Part shown: positions 8,714-16,338 of the stretch, one piece after another
Position numbering within the stretch: the first letter of the stretch is position 1
Layout: every line of letters starts with the position of its first letter
Source: JANQJA01 sp047947185
GTDB lineage: Bacteria; Pseudomonadota; Gammaproteobacteria; Pseudomonadales; Azotimanducaceae
NCBI GenBank assembly: GCA_047947185.1
Contig: CP170502.1
Coordinates: 3,658,001 to 3,722,000, forward strand
Direction: 5' to 3'
DNA length: 64,000 bases
Notes under the pieces: generated by a model
What the model was told of the DNA's origin: nothing
Seen by the model: only the letters and a program-made list of their open reading frames with translations
Database searches by the model: none
Translations under genes and position numbers: made by a program

Positions 8714-9394
8714 TCAGACGCGAATTTGGCCGTGATTTCCCTGATGGAAAGCGGTTTGTCGCCGGCGCCGGCCTGACATCAGCAGGCCAAAGGCGAAGAC
8801 ACCGAGTGCTGCCGGTGCCGGTACTGATGTACCTACAACGCCGATGGTCAGGCCGTGCCAGTACTCGGTTGTATGGGTCATTGAAAAGCTGGTGACATCA
8901 CCCGTCATGGCAACGACACCGTGAAACTCTCCGCTGCCGGAAAATCCGGTTGACGTGATGTTCACAGGTACCCCATTACCCCAATAGCCTGCGCCATAAC
9001 TGTCAATGTTGACGTTCTGGCTGAAGTTCACCACATTGGAATTCCAACTGTTCATTGCGATCAGGGGGGTGTCGATTGCCTGTGAGAAGGTAATGGTAGC
9101 GGTTCCCCCTGCACCCAGCATGATCTGGTCCTGGCCCAGCGGCGAGTTGTCGACTATGCCATTGGTGTAGGCTGGACCCGTCCAGTAGGGACTGCCATTC
9201 AGGGCCCAGCCATAGAAGGCCGAGTTTGATGTCAGCCAGATATCTACCGTATCACCGCCATTGACAAGTTGGCCGTGTGCGGTCTGGCTGACGCCATTCC
9301 AGCTTGTGACGCTCAGCCAGTCAGTCCAGGTCACGGTTGCGGCACTGGCGTTGAAGGTGAGACAGAATACACATGCAGCAATAAGGCGTTTCAT
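8714..9394 (-). CDS. exported protein with PEP-CTERM-type (VPAP) sorting signal
   Basis: A 226-residue secreted protein. It has an N-terminal signal peptide (MKRLIAACVFCLTFNASAA), a body rich in Gly, Asn, Ser and Thr that looks all-beta, and near the C-terminus the tripartite signal VPAPAALGVFAFGLLMSGRRRR: a VPAP motif, one membrane helix and an Arg cluster. This is the layout recognised by exosortase/archaeosortase-type enzymes in bacteria that make extracellular polysaccharide. An extra tail of about 14 residues follows the Arg cluster, which is unusual since the motif normally ends the protein. No exosortase is in the window. Body function is unknown. Confidence 0.75.
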   Translation of the reverse strand: MKRLIAACVFCLTFNASAATVTWTDWLSVTSWNGVSQTAHGQLVNGGDTVDIWLTSNSAFYGWALNGSPYWTGPAYTNGIVDNSPLGQDQIMLGAGGTATITFSQAIDTPLIAMNSWNSNVVNFSQNVNIDSYGAGYWGNGVPVNITSTGFSGSGEFHGVVAMTGDVTSFSMTHTTEYWHGLTIGVVGTSVPAPAALGVFAFGLLMSGRRRRQTAFHQGNHGQIRV

Positions 9395-9719
9395 CGGTAA
9401 GAACCTGCATTGGCTGTAGTTGGATTACTGAGAGCAATTGGAGTGCCATATTTCTTAACCTATTGTAAAAATTGGCAAATTGATCAGGTGCCGCTTTCTT
9501 TTTGTCTGCTGTGTAAAACAAGCCGACACCTTGGTCAGTCTCCGGCCACTCTTTGATGCGATTGATTGCCCGCTGAACCTGTCACACAAAAACCAACCCG
9601 GATCGTCCAAATTGGTGTAAACCACACCTATTGGCGTCCTGGGATGGGGGCGTGGTCTGGTTGTTGCGGGATGCTGGGTCGGGCAGTGTCCGGACTGATA
9701 TCGGGTAGGCGAAGTAGGC
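9395..9719. other. intergenic region, no gene recognised
   Basis: This stretch lies between the divergent PEP-CTERM gene and the aldolase promoter. A minus-strand open frame of about 178 codons (9455-9991) runs through it and into the aldolase coding region, but it has no recognisable motif and would cover the promoter at 9720, so I treat it as chance. It presumably also holds the promoter of the PEP-CTERM gene, which I could not place. Confidence 0.5.
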
Positions 9720-9748
9720 TTGCGAATTCTTAATATAGCACCTAGAAT
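9720..9748 (+). promoter_or_regulatory. sigma-70-type promoter of the aldolase / GH31 operon
   Basis: TTGCGA (9720-9725), a 17-base spacer and TAGAAT (9743-9748) form a good sigma-70 promoter about 105 bases before the aldolase start. From 9731 the spacer and -10 region (TAATATAGCACCTAGAATGCG) match the TonB-receptor promoter at 20596 in 19 of 21 positions, while the flanking sequence differs. That indicates a selected element rather than a recent duplication. Confidence 0.65.
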
Positions 9749-9760
9749 GCGCACTTCGGA
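9748..9760. promoter_or_regulatory. candidate operator A, TGCG-N5-CGGA
   Basis: TGCG CACTT CGGA begins on the last base of the -10 box of the aldolase/GH31 promoter, a classic repressor position. The same inverted-repeat layout with a 5-base centre occurs in three other promoter regions of this regulon (16190, 20384, 20613). Here the right half-site departs from the symmetric CGCA by one base. Confidence 0.55.
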
Positions 9761-9853
9761 ACAAACCGCCATAAGCATAAGAGACTGACGCAGACGGACA
9801 GGCATCCGCATTGAGTCAACTGTCCTTTGTGCCTGGCGCGGCCAGGAGGTCAG

Positions 9854-10636
9854 GTGAGAACAAACAAGGTGCTCGAACGTTGGCGCGCCGGTCAGGTGGC
9901 ACTCGGTGGATGGCTTGCTATCCCCAGCGCTTTCAGCGCCGAGGTGATGGCCTATCGGGGCTTCGATTACGTCTGCCTCGACATGCAGCACGGAGTCATC
10001 GACTATCAGGTGGCCGTTACAATGATTCAGGCGATTGATGCCTCGTCAGTGACGCCATTTGTCAGGGTGCCAGGCAACGACTTCTCCATAATCAACAGGA
10101 TGCTTGATGCGGGAGCAATGGGCATCATCGTGCCGCTGGTAAATACGCCCGATGATGCGCGGCGGGTTGTGGACGCTTGCCGTTATCATCCCCAGGGTTC
10201 GCGGAGTATCGGGCCAACGCGGGTGTCCATTGGTGCTGGACCCGGGTACGCTGAGACAGCAAACAGCCAGGTGGCATGTATTCCGATGATCGAGACGCGC
10301 GAAGCGCTCGGGAATCTGGAGCAGATCCTGGAGGTGCCCGGAATCGACGCCGTCTATATTGGCCCCTCAGATCTCAGTCTTAGTCTGAACCTGCCTCCAG
10401 GGTTGGACAATGGCGGTGCCTATGAGGAGGCGCGACTTCGGGTCGCTCACCTGTGCAACGAGCATAGCATCGTCGCAGGTGTCCATGCGGAAGCGTCCCT
10501 TACAGGCAAACACGCCAGTGCAGGGTTCAGGATGATCACCGTAAGTGTGGACTACAAAGCGCTGCTTGGCGCTGCGGATGCTGATCTGCAGTTGGCTCGT
10601 GAACAACTGGATCTAGTACAGCTGACAGAAAGGTAA
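9854..10636 (+). CDS. HpcH/HpaI family aldolase (2-keto-3-deoxy-sugar-acid aldolase-like)
   Basis: Class II, divalent-metal aldolase of about 260 residues that would split a 2-keto-3-deoxy acid into pyruvate and an aldehyde. Visible family motifs are CLDMQHGVIDY, the active-site Arg in FVRVPGND, the AGAMGIIVPLVN strand, the metal Glu in MIETREA and the metal Asp in YIGPSDLSLSL. GTG 9854 is chosen because an AGGAGGT ribosome binding site lies just upstream; the longest frame opens at 9827 but adds residues the family lacks. It is the first gene of an operon with the GH31 glycosidase. In context it is the last carbon-splitting step of a non-phosphorylating Entner-Doudoroff route. A paralogue is encoded at 33655-34446. 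Confidence 0.87.
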   Translation: MRTNKVLERWRAGQVALGGWLAIPSAFSAEVMAYRGFDYVCLDMQHGVIDYQVAVTMIQAIDASSVTPFVRVPGNDFSIINRMLDAGAMGIIVPLVNTPDDARRVVDACRYHPQGSRSIGPTRVSIGAGPGYAETANSQVACIPMIETREALGNLEQILEVPGIDAVYIGPSDLSLSLNLPPGLDNGGAYEEARLRVAHLCNEHSIVAGVHAEASLTGKHASAGFRMITVSVDYKALLGAADADLQLAREQLDLVQLTER

Positions 10637-10642
10637 GCGAGA

Positions 10643-12874
10643 ATGCTCATCAGTTCAAAATTTTCAGTTCGTCGCAGTGGGTCGATCGTTGAGTTGGTGC
10701 ACGTTGATAATCCTCTTCCTGTGCTGCGCATCAACCCCGGGGATGGCTGCATCACCGCCGGCTACGCTGAAGGCTCTATCCGGGAGGTCATTGATTCCAG
10801 CGGGCTGCCGCGTCACGGTCATTATCCTCTCGACTATTGCGTGCAGGAGAAAATTATTGAGCGCTTTGAATCCACTGAAACCTGGAAGCTGACTCTCAAG
10901 CCGATTGGTTTTGAAATTAAAGGTGTACTGAAAAGCGCCAGTTCATCGGTGAATTACACCATGGCGGTGCAGGTCGCTTCCGAACAGGAAGTCTGTTTTC
11001 GGGTAACAGTGGAGTCAGAGAAAGTTAACCGGGTCTGGATGCGGTTTGGCTCGCCAGCGCAGGAATATATTTTTGGTCTGGGCGAGCAATTTTCTTTTCA
11101 GAATCTGAAAGGTCATAGAGTCCCACTCTACGTGATGGAGAAAGGCATCGGGCGAGGGTTGGAACCCCTGACTTCATTTATTGACCTTGCACCATTTCCG
11201 GCGCCGATGGACCCTGTTGATGCCCTTGTCGATGAGATCAGGACAGAATCGCATTATGGCACCCACTCCTATGGCACCTACATACCGGTACCTTTCTTCC
11301 TGAGCAATCTTGGCAGAGGCGTGCTACTCGACAATACTGAGTACAGCGTATTTGATTTCAGTGCAGCAGACACTGCGGAGATTGGGCTGTGGTCCCATGA
11401 AATGTGGGGCAGGATATTCGTCGGCGCTACTCCCCGGGAAACCCTCGAGTCCTACACGGCCTATGCGGGGAGGATGCATCAACTGCCGGAATGGATGATT
11501 GACGGCATGATGATTGGGGCCGGTGGCGGTTCGGCAGCCGTAAGGAGGACCATTGAAAATGCCGTACGGGCCTATAGCAAACTGGGAATTCCTGTTACTT
11601 CTGTGAACATACATGACTGGCAAGGCAGAAGAACGGGTGATGTGTTTATACCCAGTCGGCTGTGGTGGACTTTTGAGCCAGATGCGACCCTGTACGCCGA
11701 CTGGGAGCAGATGGTCAAGGAATTTCGCGACAGCGGTATTCGAGTCATTATCTACTTCAATCCAATGATTGCATCTGAGGCGGGCGAGCAGAAAAAGAAC
11801 CTGCGCAGGGATGTATTCAAACTCGCGGAGCAAGCAGGTTATCTTGTTCGGAAGCGGGACGGAACGCCGTACATCGTATCTTCAGGTATCGTCAAAGCTG
11901 GTTTTATTGATCTCACCAACCCCGACGCTCGCGAATGGATGAAAGACCTGATGAAGGAGCAGGTCAAGGTCGGCGTATCGGGTTGGATGTCTGACTTTGC
12001 GGAAGGACTTCCTCATGACGCAGTGCTGTTCTCTGGTGAAGACGCCGCGACTTACCACAACCGTTATCCGGTTGAGTACGCCAAACTGAATAGGGAAGTG
12101 CTGGTGGAAACCGGGATGGAAGATGAAATCAACTTTCATTCCCGCTCAGGCTATGCATTCAGCTCGAAGTACAGCACAGGATTTTTTACCGGCGATCAGT
12201 TGAATACCTGGGACGACTATGGTGGTTTCAAGACAACAGTCAACGCACTGATCAGTGGTGGACTGTCTGGTATCCAGTTCTTCATCTATACCTATGGCGG
12301 GTTCTGGACCATCATTCCCGAAGAAGTTTTGCCGAAACTTCCGGAAGAAGTGACCAGGCGCATCCCTGGGGATGTGATCCCTCGGTTGCGTGCCGACATG
12401 ACGCCTGAGTTGCGGGCCAGACGCCTGGAACTGGTTGCGTTCGGCGCTTATGCCATGATCGGTGTTCCCGAGCCCGACGAAATGTTTGGCCACTTTGCAA
12501 CGCTGGTCACGCTGCTTGCCTCCTACAGGAAGCAGATGGGTGCAGAGGCCGCGGAAAGGGGCGTTCCGTTGATTCGCCATATGATGCTCGAGTTTCCTGC
12601 GGATCCGGCAGTTTATGAGCTGAAGTACCAGTACATGTATGGCAGCGAGTTTCTTTTCCGTCCAGTTGTCGATCCCGGTGTGACAAGCGTGTCTGTTTAC
12701 CTTCCTGCAGGTACATGGGTGCACCTGTTCACCCAGCAGTGCTTTGGTAAGAAAGAGAGTGGTGAATGGGTCGAAGTGGACGCTCCGGTGGGCAAGCCCG
12801 CTGTGTTTTTCAGAGAAGGTTCGCAAGTGGGTGAGGAATTAATGAGTCAGTTACAGGCCCGTGGCATCCTCTAG
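10643..12874 (+). CDS. GH31 glycoside hydrolase, sulfoquinovosidase (YihQ)-like
   Basis: A 743-residue retaining alpha-glycosidase. The catalytic nucleophile is D451 in GWMSDFAEGLP (YihQ has GWMADFGEYLP) and the acid/base is D518 in TGDQ. The sulfoquinovosidase Arg-x-x-Trp pair that grips the sulfonate is present as R339/W342 in SRLWW, after a DWQGRR loop resembling YihQ. Other positions differ: the Gln/Glu before DW is His324, the GGY tyrosine is F554, and the Asp of SDIGG is Thr. An insert of eight-residue repeats (559-590) follows. The C-terminus (WVHLFTQQCF ... VDAPVGKPAVFFREGS) again resembles YihQ. There is no signal peptide, so it acts in the cytoplasm. It starts 6 bases after the aldolase stop. 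Family assignment is firm; the sulfosugar substrate is inferred. Confidence 0.85.
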   Translation: MLISSKFSVRRSGSIVELVHVDNPLPVLRINPGDGCITAGYAEGSIREVIDSSGLPRHGHYPLDYCVQEKIIERFESTETWKLTLKPIGFEIKGVLKSASSSVNYTMAVQVASEQEVCFRVTVESEKVNRVWMRFGSPAQEYIFGLGEQFSFQNLKGHRVPLYVMEKGIGRGLEPLTSFIDLAPFPAPMDPVDALVDEIRTESHYGTHSYGTYIPVPFFLSNLGRGVLLDNTEYSVFDFSAADTAEIGLWSHEMWGRIFVGATPRETLESYTAYAGRMHQLPEWMIDGMMIGAGGGSAAVRRTIENAVRAYSKLGIPVTSVNIHDWQGRRTGDVFIPSRLWWTFEPDATLYADWEQMVKEFRDSGIRVIIYFNPMIASEAGEQKKNLRRDVFKLAEQAGYLVRKRDGTPYIVSSGIVKAGFIDLTNPDAREWMKDLMKEQVKVGVSGWMSDFAEGLPHDAVLFSGEDAATYHNRYPVEYAKLNREVLVETGMEDEINFHSRSGYAFSSKYSTGFFTGDQLNTWDDYGGFKTTVNALISGGLSGIQFFIYTYGGFWTIIPEEVLPKLPEEVTRRIPGDVIPRLRADMTPELRARRLELVAFGAYAMIGVPEPDEMFGHFATLVTLLASYRKQMGAEAAERGVPLIRHMMLEFPADPAVYELKYQYMYGSEFLFRPVVDPGVTSVSVYLPAGTWVHLFTQQCFGKKESGEWVEVDAPVGKPAVFFREGSQVGEELMSQLQARGIL

Positions 12875-12968
12875 GCGCTGTGATCTCGTGTCGGAATTGC
12901 CGAGCTGAATCCGTTCCGGGTTGCGTGCGCTTTAACAATCTCCACCACGAGTTGAACGTGGCGGGACC

Positions 12969-13808
12969 TTATTCCGGCTTCGTCCCGGATGCGTCGGATT
13001 TATCTTGCTCCGCGATACCTTTACTGAATCCCAGTTCGCTCGAGATATCCTGTGACGCAGCGCTCACCTGTGTAGTAAGTCGATCCAGTTCCCCGCGTGA
13101 AACCCGAAACGCTGGACCGGTGACGGAAATCGCGGCAACAGCAAGGCCGGTGTAATCCATAATCGGCGCAGCCACGCAACGAATTCCCTGGGTCATTTCT
13201 TCATCATCCACAGCAAATCCGACTCGACGGACCCTGCGAAGATGAGCCTGCAGTTCTTCCTTGTCCCTGATCGTGTTTTCGGTATATGCCTTCAACTCAG
13301 GCTCCTTCAACAACTTGAACAGCCATTCATCCGGCCCAAAGGCGAGGAGAACTTTTCCCATAGCCGTGGAATGCAGCGGACGACGCTGCCCGATCCTTGC
13401 GCGAACTACAACCGCTGCGCTGCTGCTCTTTTGAGCGAGATAGACAACTTCACCGTTGTCGTAAGCACCAAGATGGATTGTTTCACCTGTATCATCACGA
13501 AGTTGATTAAGATATTGGTCGGCGACACTGAGGGCTCTGGTCCGCTGCGCGGCCAATGCCCCAAGCTCAATGAGTCGCCAGCCCAGCGTATAACTGCGGG
13601 TCTCGGGGTCAAATCGCAGGAGACCGCCGTCGGCGAGCGATCGCGCAAGCCGGTGAGTGGTTGTCTTTTCGAGGCCTGTCTCAGCCACCAGTTCGGTCAG
13701 GGTAATTGGCTCTTCAGATTCCGCGACCGCGTCCAGTACATGCAATGCCTTGTCCACGGTCTGCGCTCGCTGTTTCTGTGCGCGAGGAATTGATTCTTGC
13801 TGCGCCAT
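12969..13808 (-). CDS. IclR family transcriptional regulator
   Basis: A 279-residue regulator. The N-terminal winged helix-turn-helix covers about residues 18-80 (TVDKALHVLDAVAES, then ITLTELVAETGLEKTTTHRLARSLADGGLLRF). The C-terminal IclR effector domain carries the usual GETIHLGAYDNGEVVYLAQ and HSTAMGKVLLAF segments and binds a small-molecule ligand, often a sugar acid. The ATG at 13808 gives a normal family length. It lies inside the sugar regulon and is the only transcription factor there, so it is the natural candidate to bind the shared TGCG-N5-CGCA sites. That link is an inference. No such site was seen before its own start. Confidence 0.9.
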   Translation of the reverse strand: MAQQESIPRAQKQRAQTVDKALHVLDAVAESEEPITLTELVAETGLEKTTTHRLARSLADGGLLRFDPETRSYTLGWRLIELGALAAQRTRALSVADQYLNQLRDDTGETIHLGAYDNGEVVYLAQKSSSAAVVVRARIGQRRPLHSTAMGKVLLAFGPDEWLFKLLKEPELKAYTENTIRDKEELQAHLRRVRRVGFAVDDEEMTQGIRCVAAPIMDYTGLAVAAISVTGPAFRVSRGELDRLTTQVSAASQDISSELGFSKGIAEQDKSDASGTKPE

Positions 13809-14036
13809 CTATCTGAACCTCTTGACTGAATCAGTTTCATTTCGGTGGCTACCTCGCCACCCCTTGTTCATCTTGCCAAAGTATAGGCCGCTGTGGCCGG
13901 TTGGCGGTACGCTTGTAATCAGCCTGAGACCGCCCCGCTGTCAGCTGTCCTTTTGGTTACTTGCTGACTGCTTGTTCCAGTTTTGGTAATCGGCGAGCGT
14001 CGGGCATCCTGTGTAACCTTCCCGCAGAATACCAGA

Positions 14037-15131
14037 CTAACCAGTTTCGCTCTCCGCGATCCCGCCCTTGAGGGCCGACGCCGCGATCTCATACCAAGCA
14101 GTCCACTCCCGACCCGCTTCCAGCACCTCGAGCCCGGGATCGGGCCGGCCGGCCCCCGCGAGGTTAAACGCGTTGGGCATGCCTGTATGAGGCTCAATAG
14201 ACGCTGTCGAGAGTCCTGGCGGCGTGTAAAAGACTGATGCGCTGAATTCCTGGCTTGCCAATACGGACAGTTCGACCTGATTTTCGGGATCAACTACCCG
14301 ACCCAGCAGGCGCGGCAGCCTGCTGTCCTGTGCGTGGAATCTGAACCAGTGGTTTCGAATGACACCATGAGTTGTCGTCAGGTTAACCTCAATATCGCCT
14401 ATGGGCAGAGGCCGGCGAGGCCAGTCTGCAGGTCCTATCGGTACAACCTTTGCCCGTGGTTCAATCAGGTCCGTCCATCTTTCATCTGCAGGAATCGTAA
14501 CTTCGCACTGTTCCTGGCTCCCACCTTGTCCAAGGGGTGTTGGGAAGTAGGGATGAAATGCGAGTCCAAACGGCATGGCTTTGTCACCCTCGTTTCGAAT
14601 ACTGACTTCAGTGCGCAGGCGCCCGTCCAGTAACTGGATCTTGAGGGAAATGGTGAATGGATAAGGCCACTCCTGTGGAGAAATGCCGTCCTGAATGCTG
14701 TTCAATGCCGTCTGAACCCAGGCGCCGAGTGATGGCGAAGCCCCCATGTCCAGAACCCGCCACTTCCGCCTTCTGACAACGCCGTGCATAGCATTCCCCG
14801 TATCAGGATCAGCCAGGAGTCGGACGGTTGTACCCTGAAACTCAAAACCATCATCACGAACGCGGCCAGGGTATGGAAACAGAACACCCGCGCCCCAGCG
14901 TGTCGGCAGTTTGCGTAAGGTTTCCAGGTCGGGTGGAGTTGCAAGTACTTCGACCGATCGGCCCGCAACCCTGGTCACGAAACGAAAAACGTTGCTGCCG
15001 ATCGCTGGGACAATATAAACCGTTGAGCCGGATGAAGGTTCTGACAGGGCGACGACGGATTCGCCGTCAAAGGCTTCCAGAGAGGCGTGGGGTTGTTGGG
15101 CTCCCGAAGTTGCGTGATTATCACCGGTCAT
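14037..15131 (-). CDS. aldose 1-epimerase (mutarotase)-like protein
   Basis: About 364 residues with the galactose-mutarotase beta-sandwich pattern: an active-site His in NAMHGVVRRRKW, a second His in FGLAFHPYFP and a C-terminal acidic patch (DPGLEVLEAGREWTAWYEI). Such enzymes interconvert the alpha and beta anomers of a free sugar, so a dehydrogenase can use what a retaining glycosidase releases; YihR plays this part beside YihQ in sulfoquinovose operons. ATG 15131 is favoured because it overlaps the preceding SDR stop by 11 bases. The longest frame, from 15218, lies wholly inside that gene. Transcribed with the SDR. Confidence 0.82.
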   Translation of the reverse strand: MTGDNHATSGAQQPHASLEAFDGESVVALSEPSSGSTVYIVPAIGSNVFRFVTRVAGRSVEVLATPPDLETLRKLPTRWGAGVLFPYPGRVRDDGFEFQGTTVRLLADPDTGNAMHGVVRRRKWRVLDMGASPSLGAWVQTALNSIQDGISPQEWPYPFTISLKIQLLDGRLRTEVSIRNEGDKAMPFGLAFHPYFPTPLGQGGSQEQCEVTIPADERWTDLIEPRAKVVPIGPADWPRRPLPIGDIEVNLTTTHGVIRNHWFRFHAQDSRLPRLLGRVVDPENQVELSVLASQEFSASVFYTPPGLSTASIEPHTGMPNAFNLAGAGRPDPGLEVLEAGREWTAWYEIAASALKGGIAESETG

Positions 15132-15984
15132 GAGTTGTGGGAACCAGGCTCCTCCAACTGTAGTTTGGCTTATATCCGAGCATACGTTTCGCTTTTGCCG
15201 AAGTGATTGGCCCCTCATGGCCGGTCAATTTGGCTGCAACGCTTTCGCTACCAGGGAAACGCCGGGGAAATGCCACGCTCAACGGTTCCCGACTCAGTGC
15301 GTCATCCGCCGTAATAAAGAAACGGTCGTGGGTGATCCCTTCAATCTCGAGTGCCAGTCTGACTGCCTGTGCGTAGTCCCGTGCATCAACATACGCGAAG
15401 ATACCAATTCCGCCGGGCTTGTCGAGAAGGGCTGGAATCAGAGAGTTGTAGTCTTCGGGTGTGACGACAGTTGTTGGTCTCAGCGAAATTGTCGTCATGT
15501 CCGTACGTCGCGTCGCTGCAGCAAGTATCTCCTCACCCAGCCACTTCGACAGCCCGTAGGCATCCTGTGGCCGGGCAGGATGTTCTTCATCCATAGGCAT
15601 GTAGTCTGGAATCATCGGCTTGGACTGAAAAGCGAATCCGAGCGTTGAACCGCTGCCACTGTAGACAATGCGACCAATATTGTTTCTGACTGCTGCTTCT
15701 ACAATGTTGAAAGTGCTGGTCATATTGTTCGCAAAGACGAACTCCGGATCTCGTCCAATCGGCGACGGTATAGCCGCGAGATGTACGATCGCTGTGACGC
15801 CGACGAGCACCGGATCAATGGTAGAAGGGTCAGCCAGATCAATGGTGCAGTATTGGACGCCCTCGACAGCACGATCGCCAGGGTGCTCAAGGCTGGCGAC
15901 AACAATCTCATGGTCCGTACAGAGTTCACGGACAACCCAATGGCCCAGACGGCCTGTTCCTCCTGTGATCAAAATTCTGGTCAT
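15121..15984 (-). CDS. NAD-dependent epimerase/dehydratase family protein (extended SDR), candidate sugar 1-dehydrogenase
   Basis: A 287-residue Rossmann protein. GGTGRLG (residues 8-14) binds NAD, the Ser region is VYSGSGSTLG (108-117) and the catalytic pair is Y143/K147 in YGLSK. Length and motifs resemble short extended SDRs such as uronate dehydrogenase and UDP-sugar epimerases. With a mutarotase translated next and a lactonase divergent from it, oxidation of C1 of an aldose to the lactone is the likely role. The longest frame opens at 16203, but ATG 15984 begins the Rossmann fold directly and leaves room for the promoter at 16176-16205. Confidence 0.8.
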   Translation of the reverse strand: MTRILITGGTGRLGHWVVRELCTDHEIVVASLEHPGDRAVEGVQYCTIDLADPSTIDPVLVGVTAIVHLAAIPSPIGRDPEFVFANNMTSTFNIVEAAVRNNIGRIVYSGSGSTLGFAFQSKPMIPDYMPMDEEHPARPQDAYGLSKWLGEEILAAATRRTDMTTISLRPTTVVTPEDYNSLIPALLDKPGGIGIFAYVDARDYAQAVRLALEIEGITHDRFFITADDALSREPLSVAFPRRFPGSESVAAKLTGHEGPITSAKAKRMLGYKPNYSWRSLVPTTHDR

Positions 15985-16175
15985 TCGTTGAATCCGTGCT
16001 CTAGGCTCGTTTCCGGGGTGAGTCCATTGGCCATGCCATCGAAGATGAACGACACCAGTAACAGTCCTGTTACTACGCTTTTGCGCCAACCACCCGCCTG
16101 GAAAGCAGTTCTGGCATCCTGGGCGTCTCTCTTTTCTCCCGCCACCCAGCCTGCCCCTGACAGTTAAGTGAACGG

Positions 16176-16205
16176 AGTATAGTGTTGAATCCGCATTTCG
16201 CACAA
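16176..16205 (-). promoter_or_regulatory. sigma-70-type promoter of the SDR / mutarotase operon
   Basis: On the minus strand TTGTGC (16205-16200), an 18-base spacer and TATACT (16181-16176) form a plausible sigma-70 promoter. Operator D overlaps the -35 box and runs into the spacer, so a bound protein would block polymerase. Confidence 0.5.
16190..16202. promoter_or_regulatory. candidate operator D, TGCG-N5-CGGA (minus orientation)
   Basis: The plus strand reads TCCG CATTT CGCA, which on the minus strand is TGCG AAATG CGGA. Layout and half-sites match operator A at 9748. It lies in the divergent region and could serve both the SDR/mutarotase operon and the lactonase gene. Confidence 0.5.
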
Positions 16206-16338
16206 GTGTTGCGTTAATAGTACCCGCTCACGTAACCTGCGCGTACTTCAAGCAAAGAGTTGGGAGATCTGTCCATTGCCCTCCTGGCGTGGATCAGTGA
16301 TCTTGATGTGATTGGGAATGTGCCCGGGGAGGAACAAG

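Larger units (their letters stand above)
15985..16338. other. divergent intergenic region between SDR and lactonase genes
   Basis: About 355 bases separate the starts of the SDR (minus) and the lactonase (plus). It holds the minus-strand promoter 16176-16205 and operator D at 16190-16202. No strong plus-strand promoter stands out; a weak one could begin at TTGCGT near 16210. No gene was recognised. Confidence 0.5.

Noticed and set aside
9455..9991. A 178-codon minus-strand open frame
   Set aside because: It covers the promoter and operator at 9720-9760 and the start of the aldolase gene, and its translation has low-complexity shadow character.
12146..12826. A 226-codon minus-strand frame inside the GH31 gene
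   Set aside because: Antisense shadow; no ribosome binding site or motif.
10643..12874. Naming the GH31 gene yihQ
   Set aside because: The sulfonate-pocket set is only partly conserved, so the gene symbol would overstate certainty.
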